A stretch of DNA of 64,000 nucleotides from Clostridia bacterium (GCA_016937975.1 JAFGVN010000138.1:34333-98332), one strand, 5' to 3'; shown: positions 36,211 through 45,565, numbered from the stretch's first letter. The notes: generated by a model not told the origin, from the letters alone. Made by a program: numbers and translations.

Positions 36211-36941
36211 GACTTTTGCATTTCAAACATCAAAATACCACCAGCGATGCTGGCATTTAACGATTCTACAGCACCAATCATTGGAATATAAATCCTTTGA
36301 TCAGCCAATTCAAGAACTTCGTCAGAAATACCATTGCCTTCATTGCCGATGATTAAAACCGATTCATCAGGATAATTGATATGGCGATAATTGACACCAT
36401 TTTCCAAGGCTGCAGCATAAATCTTAGTATTACAATTTCTCAAATACGATAAATCATCATTTAGAATCAGAGGGATCGATAGAATTGATCCCATTGACGA
36501 CCTTAAAGCCTTTTGATTAAAGGGATCTGTACAACCACTTCTTAAAACGACACCAGAAAACCCTGCAGCATCTGCAGTACGAATTAAGGTACCCATATTT
36601 CCGGGATCCTGTATGCCATCTAAATATAAGATTTTACCTGATTTTAACGGTAATTCCGGTTCTTTTACTATGCCTAAAATACCTTGCGGGTTTTCTGTTT
36701 CAATAAGCAACTTAAAGTGCTGATCCGGCACGACATATACCTGAACATCAAAAGTAAATGCCACTTTTTGATGATAACTTTCAGACATTACAATGGTTTC
36801 AATTAAACCAGACTCCAAAGCATGTTCAACAATTCTTAAACCATCAACAATAAAAGTTTTGCTTTGCTTGCGTGCTTTTCTTGTATTTAGCTTTAACCAT
36901 TGTTTAAACAATGGATTTTGCTTCGATTCTATAAATTTCAT
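36201..36941 (-). CDS. TrmH/SpoU-family RNA 2'-O-methyltransferase
   Basis: SAM-dependent ribose methylation of rRNA or tRNA by a trefoil-knot enzyme. The N-terminal substrate-binding part starts FIESKQNPLFKQWLKL. The knot motifs are LDGIQDPGNMGTLIRTADA (motif 1), LIIGNEGNGIS (motif 2) and SLNASIAGGILMFE (motif 3). ATG 36941 (MKFIESKQ) lies 1 nt after the ktrA stop; an upstream in-frame GTG is less likely. 246 aa is normal for this group. The RNA target (often 23S rRNA in this family) cannot be told from sequence. Confidence 0.92.
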   Translation of the reverse strand: MKFIESKQNPLFKQWLKLNTRKARKQSKTFIVDGLRIVEHALESGLIETIVMSESYHQKVAFTFDVQVYVVPDQHFKLLIETENPQGILGIVKEPELPLKSGKILYLDGIQDPGNMGTLIRTADAAGFSGVVLRSGCTDPFNQKALRSSMGSILSIPLILNDDLSYLRNCNTKIYAAALENGVNYRHINYPDESVLIIGNEGNGISDEVLELADQRIYIPMIGAVESLNASIAGGILMFEMQKSCT

Positions 36942-36942
36942 A

Positions 36943-37593
36943 TTATGCGCTTTCAACACGTTTTATATCATCATTGTGACCAATAACCACAAGAACATCG
37001 TGTTCTTCAATGACTTCATTTGGTCCAACACTAATATTAATACCTTCCTGTTTCTTAATGGCAATAACGTTTATACCATAAACCGCTCTGATGTTAATTT
37101 CTATTAAAGTCTTACCAATCCAAGATTTTAAAGGTGTAACTTCAACAATTGTATAGTCTTCAGATAACTCTATGTAATCTAAAATTTTATTGGATACTAG
37201 ATTTTTAGCAACTCTGACACCCATCTCACGCTCAGGGAAAACAACACGGTCTGCCCCTATTTTATAAAGTACTTTTGCATGCATTTCATTTTGTGCTTTC
37301 GCAACAATATTTTTAATACCTAGTTCTTTAACCATTAAAGTAACCATAATAGAAGCTTGAATATTTGCTCCAATAGTTATTACGGCAACATCAAAGTTTC
37401 TAATGCCAACAGCCTTTAAAGCATTTTCATCTGTTGCATCGGCTTGAACTGCAAAGGTTACTGAATCTGAAATCCCCTGTACAATTTCTTCACTTGAATC
37501 AATAACCATAACTTCACAACCCAAGTCACTTAATTTTGTTGCAACGCTTGAACCAAAACGGCCGCAACCAATGATTACAAATTGTTTATTCAT
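36943..37593 (-). CDS. ktrA: K+ uptake regulatory subunit, RCK type (KtrA/TrkA family)
   Basis: Cytoplasmic gating ring of a potassium uptake system. The RCK_N Rossmann domain starts VIIGCGRFGSSVATKLSDLG and has VIDSSEE at the nucleotide ribose site. The C-terminal RCK_C domain (about 135-216; DYTIVEVTPLKSWIGKTLIE) follows. 216 aa equals KtrA; full TrkA has two such halves. AAGGAG lies 6 nt before the ATG. It is immediately downstream of the membrane subunit gene, so it is an operon. Confidence 0.93.
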   Translation of the reverse strand: MNKQFVIIGCGRFGSSVATKLSDLGCEVMVIDSSEEIVQGISDSVTFAVQADATDENALKAVGIRNFDVAVITIGANIQASIMVTLMVKELGIKNIVAKAQNEMHAKVLYKIGADRVVFPEREMGVRVAKNLVSNKILDYIELSEDYTIVEVTPLKSWIGKTLIEINIRAVYGINVIAIKKQEGINISVGPNEVIEEHDVLVVIGHNDDIKRVESA

Positions 37594-37602
37594 AAAAACT
37601 CC

Positions 37603-38952
37603 TTATCCTACACTCACTTTTGATTCTGGATATCTTACCAATGCTTTATTTTGTTTTTTTGCTGCTAAAGCAAATACAATCGTTAAAGCACCAACTCTAC
37701 CGGCAAACATCGTAAAAATTATGACGATTTGACCTGCCATTGACAATTGCGAGGTATAACCTAAAGATAAACCTACGGTTCCCAAAGCAGATATTGCTTC
37801 AAAAAATAATGTGATGAAATCTGCACCTTTTTCAGTGATGGAAAGAATAAAAGGTACGATGAAGCCTAAACTTAAACCAATACCCAAAACTGTTAGGGCT
37901 CTATTGACGTTATCCTTTGAGACTCTCCTGAAATCAAACTCTACATCTTCACGACCTTTTACAACTGATACAATCAACAAAATAACAAGTGCTACAGTTG
38001 TCGTTTTCATACCACCTGCTGTCGATCCTGGGGACCCACCAATGAACATGAGTAGAATCGTCATTAATTTAGAAGAATCATACATTTGATCTAATGCAAT
38101 GGTATTAAAACCAGCAGTTCTGGTTGTAACCGATTGGAACATCGCAGCTGTAATTTTGTCTTTTAAAGGTAAAGGTTCCAAAGTATTTGGATTGCCAAAT
38201 TCCATTATAAAAAAGAAGAAGAAGCCAATTACAATTAATGTAATGGTCATTAAGACAACCAACTTCGAATGAAGAGATAGCTTTTTATACGATCTCACCC
38301 TTACGATTTCCATAATCACCGTAAAACCTAAACCACCTAGAATAATCAATGCCATTATAATAACATTGAAGGATTGCATATCTACATAAGGTGTTAAACT
38401 TCTTCCTCCACCAATAATATCAAAACCTGCATTACAAAAGGCTGAAACAGAATGAAAAATACCATAAAAAATAGCCTTTTTTGTTTCAAATTCATCCATG
38501 AAATTCATGGTCAAAAAGAATGCCCCTACACCCTCTATAATAAAAGTGGTTAAAATGATATATTTTGTCAATCTCACAACGCCTTGGATCGTAAATTGAT
38601 TCAAGGCTTCTTGCATAATTAAACGACTTTTTAAAGTGATTTTTCTACCGACAATCAATGCAATTGAAGTGGCCATGGTCATAATCCCTAAACCACCTAT
38701 TTGTATTAGGACTAGAATGATGACTTGTCCAGCCATATTCCAATGTGTACCTGTATCTACTACAACTAAACCCGTTACGCAAACTGCTGAAGTTGCAGTA
38801 AATAATCCTTTTAAAAATCCTGTTGCTTCACCGGTCTGAGTCACAAATGGCATTGAAAGTAAAATACCGCCAATGAAAATAATGGTTGCAAAACCAAGTA
38901 CCAAAATTTGTGCTGGATTTAATTGTATTTGATTTAATTTGTTTTTTAGCAT
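37603..38952 (-). CDS. ktrB: K+ (or Na+-coupled K+) transporter membrane subunit, TrkH/KtrB family
   Basis: 449-aa integral membrane protein with the four repeated membrane-pore-membrane units of the TrkH/KtrB/HKT superfamily. Filter-like segments are TATSAVCVTGLVV, HSVSAFCNAGFDI, SVTTRTAGFNTI and EAISALGTVGLSLG, the glycines of which line the pore. LMFIGGSPGSTAGGMKTTT is the conserved loop after the third unit. It forms the uptake system with KtrA. GGAGGCC precedes the ATG. Confidence 0.94.
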   Translation of the reverse strand: MLKNKLNQIQLNPAQILVLGFATIIFIGGILLSMPFVTQTGEATGFLKGLFTATSAVCVTGLVVVDTGTHWNMAGQVIILVLIQIGGLGIMTMATSIALIVGRKITLKSRLIMQEALNQFTIQGVVRLTKYIILTTFIIEGVGAFFLTMNFMDEFETKKAIFYGIFHSVSAFCNAGFDIIGGGRSLTPYVDMQSFNVIIMALIILGGLGFTVIMEIVRVRSYKKLSLHSKLVVLMTITLIVIGFFFFFIMEFGNPNTLEPLPLKDKITAAMFQSVTTRTAGFNTIALDQMYDSSKLMTILLMFIGGSPGSTAGGMKTTTVALVILLIVSVVKGREDVEFDFRRVSKDNVNRALTVLGIGLSLGFIVPFILSITEKGADFITLFFEAISALGTVGLSLGYTSQLSMAGQIVIIFTMFAGRVGALTIVFALAAKKQNKALVRYPESKVSVG

Positions 38953-39050
38953 GTGGCCTCCATTAACTCTTTATATTATATCATATCTGATTTTATTTTA
39001 AAGCAAAGGTAGAAAACTCCTTTAAAAGCACAAACCTTGTTCTCAAATTT

Positions 39051-39082
39051 TTAAAAAAAAATCACAAGTTTCACTTGTGATT
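39051..39082 (-). terminator. Strong terminator downstream of vanZ-like gene and gene debris
   Basis: Perfect 9-bp stem (AATCACAAG / CTTGTGATT, 39060-39082) followed on the minus strand by nine T. It ends the transcript coming from the vanZ-like gene, 300 bp beyond its stop. Confidence 0.87.
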
Positions 39083-39089
39083 AATGGCT

Positions 39090-39345
39090 TCATTAATTCT
39101 GTTTTTTATTCTGAATCTTTTTTCATACTTTGGTTCAGTTCCAAATTCAAGACGACATTTTTTACTATTTCATCCTCAATTCATGCCAATAGTCCACCCA
39201 ACAAGACCTCTAAAAGAAACAGTGAACGGTTCCCTTAGTGTATCCATTCTCACCTCTTGTTGAATGATTTTTTAAGAATCACCGAGACCAGTAAGTCATC
39301 TGACAGAACATTTGCATCAGGATACCCACCAAATTGCCTTTTTAT
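39090..39345 (-). pseudogene. Probable decayed gene fragments
   Basis: Between the vanZ-like gene and the terminator the minus strand has short, broken, protein-like frames. One reads MIKRQFGGYPDANVLSDDLL before a stop. Another reads a hydrophobic FLLEVLLGGLLA, stop, then IEDEIVKNVVLNLELNQS before a final stop. This looks like the tail of a lost membrane protein with at least one stop and one frameshift. I cannot name the family. Confidence 0.3.
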
Positions 39346-39383
39346 CATAGCTATAGCAATGAGTGTTACTATTTGCATTTATT

Positions 39384-39833
39384 TTAGTATCTAAACAATT
39401 TAAAAACAGCAAATCCCAAAGAAATACCAATCCCCACTTGAATGACATCATCAACATTAAAGCTTGTGGATAGCAAAATCAACTGCAGACTTTCTAAAAG
39501 TAGTCCTATTAGTAAACCGAACACTAAGATTTTCACATATTTTCGATTCTTTGTTAATACAGGAATAAAATACCCCAACGGTATCGCCCACAAAGTTAGC
39601 CAGCCAAATCCCGTAATCATATTATGAATACTGGTATATCTATAATGATGGTAAATTGTTTTAAAAGGAATCAGTTGCCCATTTATAAAACCATGCCATA
39701 TTTTTGCTAAATTTAAATGTAGAATTGCATCTTTTAGTTCCCCTAGGGGTAAACGTATTAAAACAACTTTAAGAAGTAAAATTAAATATATGATAAATAC
39801 AAACCACATTAACACCTTTGATTTCTTTTTCAT
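39384..39833 (-). CDS. VanZ-like membrane protein
   Basis: 149 aa with about four to five membrane segments and the VanZ-like pattern: an N-terminal helix, then GQLIPFKTI, NMITGFGWLTLWAIPLGY, GLLIGLLLESLQLI and FNVDDVIQVGIGISLG. The E-x-x-Q and D-D residues in the last helices are the family's signature. VanZ proteins give low-level teicoplanin resistance in enterococci, but most clostridial homologues have no proven role. GGAGGCCAA precedes the ATG. It lies after rplT with its own start site. Confidence 0.87.
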   Translation of the reverse strand: MKKKSKVLMWFVFIIYLILLLKVVLIRLPLGELKDAILHLNLAKIWHGFINGQLIPFKTIYHHYRYTSIHNMITGFGWLTLWAIPLGYFIPVLTKNRKYVKILVFGLLIGLLLESLQLILLSTSFNVDDVIQVGIGISLGFAVFKLFRY

Positions 39834-39898
39834 TTGGCCTCCGTAAAACTTTATAAAGATTTGAGTGTATACAAATTATTTAATCATCCAAAAATATG

Positions 39899-39927
39899 TA
39901 AATAAAAAAAGCAGATAATCTGCTTTT
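39899..39927 (-). terminator. Terminator after rplT
   Basis: AAAAGCAGA / TCTGCTTTT stem with TTA loop plus T-rich tail on the minus strand, just after the L20 stop. Confidence 0.82.
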
Positions 39928-39935
39928 ATTATAAA

Positions 39936-40289
39936 TTAAACGTTTGCTTTTGCCAATTGTACTAATCTAGCAAAACCTTCTGCATCGTGAATAGCGATTT
40001 CAGAAAGCATTTTTCTGTTGATTTCAACATTAGCATTTTTCAAACCGTTGATAAATCTGCTGTAAGACATATCATGCATTCTTGTTGCAGCGTTGATTCT
40101 AGCAATCCATAATTTTCTAAAATCTCTTTTTCTTAATTTTCTACCAATATATGCAGATCTTAAAGATCTCATAACTGCAGGGTTTGCAGCTTTAAAAATT
40201 GTAGACTTGCTGCCATAGAAACCCTTAGCAAGCTTCAATACTTTTTTATGTTTTTTCTTTGCGTTTACGGCGCCTTTAACTCTAGCCAT
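39936..40289 (-). CDS. rplT: 50S ribosomal protein L20
   Basis: 117 aa, the standard length. [20 protein letters not shown] opens the basic N-terminal extension that threads into 23S rRNA, and the globular part ends [20 protein letters not shown]20 is needed for early 50S assembly and represses its own operon by binding the leader mRNA in Firmicutes. AGGAGG precedes the ATG, 22 nt after rpmI. Confidence 0.98.
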   Translation of the reverse strand: MARVKGAVNAKKKHKKVLKLAKGFYGSKSTIFKAANPAVMRSLRSAYIGRKLRKRDFRKLWIARINAATRMHDMSYSRFINGLKNANVEINRKMLSEIAIHDAEGFARLVQLAKANV

Positions 40290-40311
40290 AGTTCTAACCT
40301 CCTCTTAAACC

Positions 40312-40509
40312 TTATTTATAAGGTAATAATTGCTTAACTCTCTTCATGTCACCAGTCGAAATTAATGTAGCTTTTCTTAAATTTCTTTTTCTTTTTGGTG
40401 ACTTCTTAGTTAAAATATGACTTGTATAAGCTTTGTGTCTTTTCCATTTACCAGTGCCTGTCACCTTAACTCTTTTAGCGGCACCTCTATGTGTTTTCAT
40501 TTTAGGCAT
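40312..40509 (-). CDS. rpmI: 50S ribosomal protein L35
   Basis: 65 aa starting [20 protein letters not shown], with the strongly basic [20 protein letters not shown] core of L35. I chose ATG 40509, with AAGGAGG 8 nt upstream; a GTG two codons earlier is too close to it. It is the middle gene of infC-rpmI-rplT. Confidence 0.97.
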   Translation of the reverse strand: MPKMKTHRGAAKRVKVTGTGKWKRHKAYTSHILTKKSPKRKRNLRKATLISTGDMKRVKQLLPYK

Positions 40510-40530
40510 GTTCACGCCCTCCTTTCACTG

Positions 40531-41040
40531 TTACTTTTTTGGAACAAACGAAGCGTTCATGCTACGTCCTTCCATTTTTGGACGTTGTTCCATAGTCCCA
40601 AATTCTTCAATTTCAGCTGCAAATTTATCAAACACTGCATAACCAAGATTAGTATGTCCCAACTCACGACCTCTGAATCGTAAACTTACTTTTAATTTGT
40701 CTCCACCTTGAAGAAACTTGGCAGCATTTTTTGCCTTAGTTTTAATATCATTTTCTTCGATATTTAAGCTTAAACGAATTTCTTTAACTTGTTGAGTTTT
40801 TTGCTTCTTACGAGCATCTTTATCACGTTTAGCTTGTTCGTACTTATGTTTACCATAGTCCATAATCTTGCAAACTGGCGGTTTAGCTCCCGGTGCAATT
40901 TTTACTAAATCTCTTTCTCTTTCTTCTGCAAGTTCTAAAGCTTTAGCAATCGGTACAACACCTAATTGATCACCGTTTTCATCAATCAATCTGACTTCAC
41001 GATCTCTGATTTCTTCATTGATTTCTGTCTTCTTAATAAT
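40531..41040 (-). CDS. infC: Translation initiation factor IF-3, probable ATT start
   Basis: Binds the 30S subunit and checks the start codon. The N-domain (TEINEEIRDREVRLIDENGDQ), the lysine-rich linker and the C-domain (VSLRFRGRELGHTNLG; FGTMEQRPKMEGRSM) are complete. No ATG sits at a good distance from the ribosome binding site. GGGAGG is followed after 6 nt by ATT (41040-41038), then ATT AAG AAG. An ATT start gives 169 aa and fits the known use of rare start codons by infC for self-control. The nearest ATG (41055) would lie upstream of the Shine-Dalgarno, so it is unlikely. Confidence 0.93.
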   Translation of the reverse strand: MIKKTEINEEIRDREVRLIDENGDQLGVVPIAKALELAEERERDLVKIAPGAKPPVCKIMDYGKHKYEQAKRDKDARKKQKTQQVKEIRLSLNIEENDIKTKAKNAAKFLQGGDKLKVSLRFRGRELGHTNLGYAVFDKFAAEIEEFGTMEQRPKMEGRSMNASFVPKK

Positions 41041-41059
41041 CGTACACCTCCCGTACATT

Positions 41060-41262
41060 GTTTTGCTTTTCATTATGGTCAGCACAAGAAATCTGCCACT
41101 GGCAACTTCTAATTTATACCTAGTCCTTTAGGCAATAAAAATAGCGGATAAAATACCCGCTAAAATACACATAATCAATCTATGTTTTCGCTACCTTGTG
41201 AACTTTAGTTACAGGGTGAGAAGCGGATACTTCTACTTGGAAAAGCAATATTCATTTCTAAC
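41060..41262 (-). promoter_or_regulatory. infC-operon leader (L20-leader type) with internal terminator
   Basis: About 220 nt of untranslated RNA lead to infC. It contains a terminator hairpin (AGCGGGTA / TATCCGCT with a UUU loop, 41143-41161, then ATTTTTATT) ~100 nt before the coding region. Upstream of it lies a complementary CCGCTT segment at about 41220-41228 that could form an alternative pairing. Firmicute infC leaders of this layout are controlled by L20, by analogy. Confidence 0.7.
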
Positions 41263-41268
41263 AGGACA

Positions 41269-41297
41269 ATAATACCATAGTGAGGATATCATGTCAA
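41269..41297 (-). promoter_or_regulatory. Sigma-A promoter of infC-rpmI-rplT
   Basis: Minus strand TTGACA (41297-41292), 17-nt spacer, TATTAT (41274-41269). Confidence 0.87.
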
Positions 41298-41318
41298 CAT
41301 TATTTCGCTTTTTTTTAA

Positions 41319-41342
41319 AGGCGTGATACGAATATCACGCCT
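41319..41342 (-). terminator. Hairpin after the ABC transporter operon
   Basis: Nine-base-pair stem AGGCGTGAT / ATCACGCCT with a 6-nt loop right after the last permease gene. The following T run is only three long, so termination may be partial. Confidence 0.6.
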
Positions 41343-41346
41343 TACA

Positions 41347-42831
41347 TCATTCTTTTTTATGAATAATCATTGTTTTCCAAGCATACAGTCCTAAAGAAAC
41401 ACCAATTACGCCATAAGACACAAATTGTCTAAAGAATTCCCCTATTTGAGCATCACCAAACAAGTGCAAACCAGCTTTAGGTGAAACGATAAATAAGGTA
41501 TGGAACAACAGTACTCCTAAAAAGGCTTGTCCAATAGTTGCTTTTGATACAGAAGCACCACCAATTAATAATGCTGCAACAGCATATAATGCAATCGATT
41601 TATGCGAACCATATGTATTTAAGGTTCCCAAGTTTTGAATAAAGATAATTTGTCCCCAAGCAGCGAATAAAGTAGAAAGCATAATAGCTAGTTCTCTAAT
41701 TTTATTGACTTTTATTCCTGAAACTTCAGCAATGTGCTTGTCTTGACCGACGGTTTTAAAAACTTGACCCAACTTTGTTTTTAAGATAATGACATTAAAA
41801 ACTGCAAACAATACGACTATAATTGCTGTTAACAAAGAGAGATTTACAGTTTTTAGCATTTGCATATCATGACTAATGTTACTACTATACATGACTTGAT
41901 AACTATAAACGACCAGCACTATACCAACCACTATAATCAATATGTTTTTTACAGGGCTTTGTTTGTTGTTCTTATTGATCAAATAACCTATTAACAGAGC
42001 TCCTAATGTTGTGAAAAGATAAATACCAATGAGAATCGAATCCATGCCATCAAATTTACCTTTGACGATAATGCTTTTCTTAAAAAGTACAATAGCGACA
42101 GCCAGTACAATTAAAATAACATCAATTGCTGAAAATATCATTGCCAAAAGCTTCATCAAATGCTCTTTTTCTGCACTAAGCTTGATTCTTCTTACGAGCA
42201 TTACTCCTAAGTAATAGAAGACTACAAATAAACCAAAGATAATAAGACATGTAAAGAACGGCACTTGAATCGCTTTATCAATGGCCTTACCAATACCATC
42301 ATCTTTCATTAAGTTAATCGTATTTCTCAAACCAACACCTGTCGATAAAACAAAATCGCCTGTCATTGGAATAATCGTACCTGCAAAGAACAAGAAGATC
42401 AATTGATAGATACCATCAGCAAAGAAACCTGTTATCATGGAAGCAATCATTTCTTGACCACTTGTTTTGTTAAGAAGTTTACCAATTATTTTACCTAAAA
42501 TCAATGCTAATGGTGTTGAAATTACAAATGCCCAAATGGTACCAACACCTGAATGAATTTGTAAATACGCTACTGTAATAATAGCTACTTGAGCTGCCAT
42601 AGCACCTATGGTAATGGAAAAGTTAAGTCCCATTCCAGCAACAACAGGAATCAGTAGCGCTAATACTAAGAATGTATTTCTTGTCATACGTTCCAGTAAA
42701 AGGGAAACTAACATATAAGGTTGTTCTTGTGAAGCAAAAATACCAACAATACATAATGCTGCAAATAAAAGTGTAACACTATTGTCGATAATAAATCGCA
42801 ATACTTTCTTCGTTAGTTTATGATTAGTCAT
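41347..42831 (-). CDS. ABC importer permease (BMP/ribose-type), second subunit
   Basis: 494-aa protein with about 10-12 membrane segments and the BPD_transp_2 signature of nucleoside/ribose-type importers: LKTKLGQVFKTVGQDKHIAEVSGI followed by ALYAVAALLIGGASVSKATI. It is longer than usual because of extra helices between about 190 and 330. I chose ATG 42831 (MTNHKLTKK) with AAGGAGG 8 nt upstream; it overlaps the preceding gene by 8 nt. It forms a heterodimeric channel with the next permease. Confidence 0.88.
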   Translation of the reverse strand: MTNHKLTKKVLRFIIDNSVTLLFAALCIVGIFASQEQPYMLVSLLLERMTRNTFLVLALLIPVVAGMGLNFSITIGAMAAQVAIITVAYLQIHSGVGTIWAFVISTPLALILGKIIGKLLNKTSGQEMIASMITGFFADGIYQLIFLFFAGTIIPMTGDFVLSTGVGLRNTINLMKDDGIGKAIDKAIQVPFFTCLIIFGLFVVFYYLGVMLVRRIKLSAEKEHLMKLLAMIFSAIDVILIVLAVAIVLFKKSIIVKGKFDGMDSILIGIYLFTTLGALLIGYLINKNNKQSPVKNILIIVVGIVLVVYSYQVMYSSNISHDMQMLKTVNLSLLTAIIVVLFAVFNVIILKTKLGQVFKTVGQDKHIAEVSGIKVNKIRELAIMLSTLFAAWGQIIFIQNLGTLNTYGSHKSIALYAVAALLIGGASVSKATIGQAFLGVLLFHTLFIVSPKAGLHLFGDAQIGEFFRQFVSYGVIGVSLGLYAWKTMIIHKKE

Positions 42832-43915
42832 TGCTGCCACCTCCTTGCGCTAACGCATAGAGGATGATACCATTCTGAACAATCATCCTGAACACTTCAG
42901 ACATGTTTCCTCCATCAAATTCTGCAACTTCCAAGAAGAAAGTACTCGCTACAGGTAATGAAATGGTCATTAAACCTTGAAATAAGATTGTTCCGATTAC
43001 AACATGCGTAATTGTTGCTTTTTTAGCTGTAGCACCACCAATTAAAATTGCTGCAACAGCTGGAAATGCCATCATTAATGGCGCTTGATACAATTGTAAA
43101 TAGCCAAAACTTTGGGCATAAACAACCATACCAACAGCACCTAATACCGTTGATAAAATTGTACCTAAGATTCTATAACCATTGACATTTAAACCAATTG
43201 CTGTTGCAAACTTTGGATTGTCACCAACAGTTTTCATTGCTATACCAATACGAGTCTTAGAGAAGAACAAGTAAATTAGACATACAAAAGCGATAAATAT
43301 CAGCAAAGCTGTAGGAATTATTAACCCCCTAAAAGAACTGCTAACCTTTCCTAAATCAATCGCCCATAACTTATTTAAAAATTCACCGAATGTGGATTCT
43401 AACGAGACAACCGTTCTTAAACCTTTACCGATCGGCCAACGCATTTCATCAGAAGTAAAAGGTAAAATAATCCATGCAATACAAAACAAAGAAACGATTG
43501 AGAATCCAACATAAGTGGATACTAACATCTCAGATCCTTTAATTTTGTTTAGCAAAATACCATATAACCACCCAAAAACTACTGCTAAAGGAACTGCTAT
43601 AGAAAGTGCGAAAAGAAAACCACCTAAGCCAACTAGAGCTGTACCTTCAAATCCAACAACCTTAAATTCAATGGCTAAAACACCACCTAATATACCACAA
43701 ATGATACCAATAGGTAATGCAAAGTTTAAGCCAATACCACTACGAATAGCAGGTACCATGGCTAAAACCAAAATTAGATTCATCCCAATTCTAATCATTG
43801 AATCCGTAAGATAATCTGGTAAATATAATTTTAATACCCCTGCTGTTACCCACAATGACAAGAAGAAAAGGATGATGATGATACGAGGTAAGCCCAGTTT
43901 TTTGATCATATTCAT
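42824..43915 (-). CDS. ABC importer permease (BMP/ribose-type), first subunit
   Basis: 363 aa, about 8-10 membrane segments. The coupling region reads FFSKTRIGIAMKTVGDNPKFATAIGLNV, followed by LMMAFPAVAAILIGGATAKKATI, the family's conserved loop. The start is 1 nt after the ATPase gene stop, with GAGAGG upstream. The pair of unequal permeases plus a double ATPase is the layout of BMP-family nucleoside importers, but the binding protein here is of another type (DUF3798). Confidence 0.9.
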   Translation of the reverse strand: MNMIKKLGLPRIIIILFFLSLWVTAGVLKLYLPDYLTDSMIRIGMNLILVLAMVPAIRSGIGLNFALPIGIICGILGGVLAIEFKVVGFEGTALVGLGGFLFALSIAVPLAVVFGWLYGILLNKIKGSEMLVSTYVGFSIVSLFCIAWIILPFTSDEMRWPIGKGLRTVVSLESTFGEFLNKLWAIDLGKVSSSFRGLIIPTALLIFIAFVCLIYLFFSKTRIGIAMKTVGDNPKFATAIGLNVNGYRILGTILSTVLGAVGMVVYAQSFGYLQLYQAPLMMAFPAVAAILIGGATAKKATITHVVIGTILFQGLMTISLPVASTFFLEVAEFDGGNMSEVFRMIVQNGIILYALAQGGGSND

Positions 43916-43916
43916 C

Positions 43917-45518
43917 TTACGCCTCTCTTCTCTTATGTTTGTGATATTCTCCTGACATCATCAGGCCGAAATCTACATCTGCAGCTGAAGGCAATAGTAC
44001 GCCCTCCAATCTACCTTCTGCGATGATGGCAATCCGATCACATACCGATCTTAACTCTGCTAATTCACTAGAAGTAACAATTACAGTTACACCATCTTCT
44101 TTAGCTAATTTTGTTAAGTAATCCAAAACCAATTTCTTTGCGCCTATATCAATGCCTCGTGTAGGTTCTGATACAAATAGCAATTCAGGTTCTTGCGTTA
44201 AAGCTCTTGCTAGACAAACCTTTTGTTGATTGCCGCCACTTAAACGTCTTGTCGGTTGTTTAGGACCAGTACAACGAATATCAAGTAAATCAATCATTTC
44301 TAAAGCATGTTTTCTTACATGACTTGTATTAATTAAAAAGAATGAATTTATAAAGTTCTTCTTCACTTGCATAGAAGTAATCATAATGTTTTCTTCAATA
44401 GAACCATCTAATAAAAGACCAACACCTTTTCTATCTTCAGAAACAAAGGCAATACCTTTTTTGAGTATATTTTTAGTATCACTGATATCTAAAGGTTCAC
44501 CCTTATATGTAACGCTTCCACTTGCCTTGTACAATCCAAACAAACCATTTGCAACGCCTATTTTTCCATGTCCTGCTAAACCGGCTAAACCTAAGATTTC
44601 ACCTTTTTTAACTTCCAGATTGACACCTTTAACCTCTTCACCTGGCATAGCAACATGTAAGTCTTCAACAGTCAGAATTGTTGGCAGTGCATTAATTTCT
44701 GATTCTGATAACATATTGACGTTTTGAGAGATAGAAACCTCACGACCAATCATTAATGATGCAATTTGTTCAACGGATACATCCGTTGTTGGTACCGTTT
44801 CAATATGTTCTCCATCTCGTAATACTGTTATATTATCTGTGATGGCTTTTACTTCATCCAATCTATGTGTAATAAATAAAATTCCAATACCCTTTGCTGC
44901 TAAATTTTTCATAGCAGCAAGTAGATTATCTGCTTCACTTTCTGTTAAAACAGCAGTTGGTTCATCAAATACAAGTAATTTGATGCCTAATTTATCCACC
45001 TCACGAGCAATTTCAACAAACTGCTTATGACCAATTGGTAAAATAGCAACTTTTGTTTCTTCAGAAATATTCATGCCTAAAACATCAAGTGCAGCTCTGG
45101 CTTCCTTATTCATTTGTTTACGATTTAAAAATTCCAAACTTGATCCACCAATGGTCTTACTGATAATGTTTGGTGTTGTGATTTCCCTATTTAATTTTAT
45201 ATTCTCAGCAATTGTAAAGTCTGAAATTAACATAAATTCTTGATGTACCATTCCAACACCTAAATTCATGACTTCCTCAGATGTTTTGGCATTGACTTCA
45301 TTTCCATCAATGAATACTTGTCCTTCAAATCCCCCAGTATCATGAATAACACGCATACCAAACAAAATATTCATTAAGGTTGATTTACCTGCACCATTCT
45401 CTCCAACGATCGCATGTATTTCACCCGGTTTAATATTTATGTTAACACCTTTTAAGACTTTGTTGCCGTAATATTCTTTTTGAATATTCTTCATTTGCAA
45501 TACATATTCGTTTTGCAC
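43917..45518 (-). CDS. ABC importer ATPase with two nucleotide-binding domains (sugar/nucleoside type)
   Basis: 533 aa with two ABC domains. The first has Walker A GENGAGKSTLMNIL, an unusual signature region (ILPIGHKQFVEIAREVDKL) and Walker B LLVFDEPTAVLT. The second has a degenerate Walker A (GLAGHGKIGV) and an intact signature LSGGNQQKVCLARAL. One good and one degenerate site is typical of the RbsA/MglA/BMP group. A GTG at 45518 behind GGGGTGG is the likely start (alternative ATG at codon 9). A palindromic hairpin separates it from the binding-protein gene. Confidence 0.92.
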   Translation of the reverse strand: MQNEYVLQMKNIQKEYYGNKVLKGVNINIKPGEIHAIVGENGAGKSTLMNILFGMRVIHDTGGFEGQVFIDGNEVNAKTSEEVMNLGVGMVHQEFMLISDFTIAENIKLNREITTPNIISKTIGGSSLEFLNRKQMNKEARAALDVLGMNISEETKVAILPIGHKQFVEIAREVDKLGIKLLVFDEPTAVLTESEADNLLAAMKNLAAKGIGILFITHRLDEVKAITDNITVLRDGEHIETVPTTDVSVEQIASLMIGREVSISQNVNMLSESEINALPTILTVEDLHVAMPGEEVKGVNLEVKKGEILGLAGLAGHGKIGVANGLFGLYKASGSVTYKGEPLDISDTKNILKKGIAFVSEDRKGVGLLLDGSIEENIMITSMQVKKNFINSFFLINTSHVRKHALEMIDLLDIRCTGPKQPTRRLSGGNQQKVCLARALTQEPELLFVSEPTRGIDIGAKKLVLDYLTKLAKEDGVTVIVTSSELAELRSVCDRIAIIAEGRLEGVLLPSAADVDFGLMMSGEYHKHKRREA

Positions 45519-45565
45519 CTGCTACCACCCCAAATCTCTCTTGCTTATTCCCCGATTTTCAAAGA

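Noticed and set aside
39175..39260. TGA codons in the 39.1-39.3 kb fragments as selenocysteine
   Set aside because: Several stops and frame changes occur within 250 bp and there is no conserved Cys context.
43515..43814. 99-aa plus-strand frame opposite the permease gene
   Set aside because: Complement of a membrane-protein gene, proline/lysine-rich and without initiation signal.
44386..44727. 113-aa plus-strand frame opposite the ABC ATPase gene
   Set aside because: A shadow of a strongly supported gene with no start signals.
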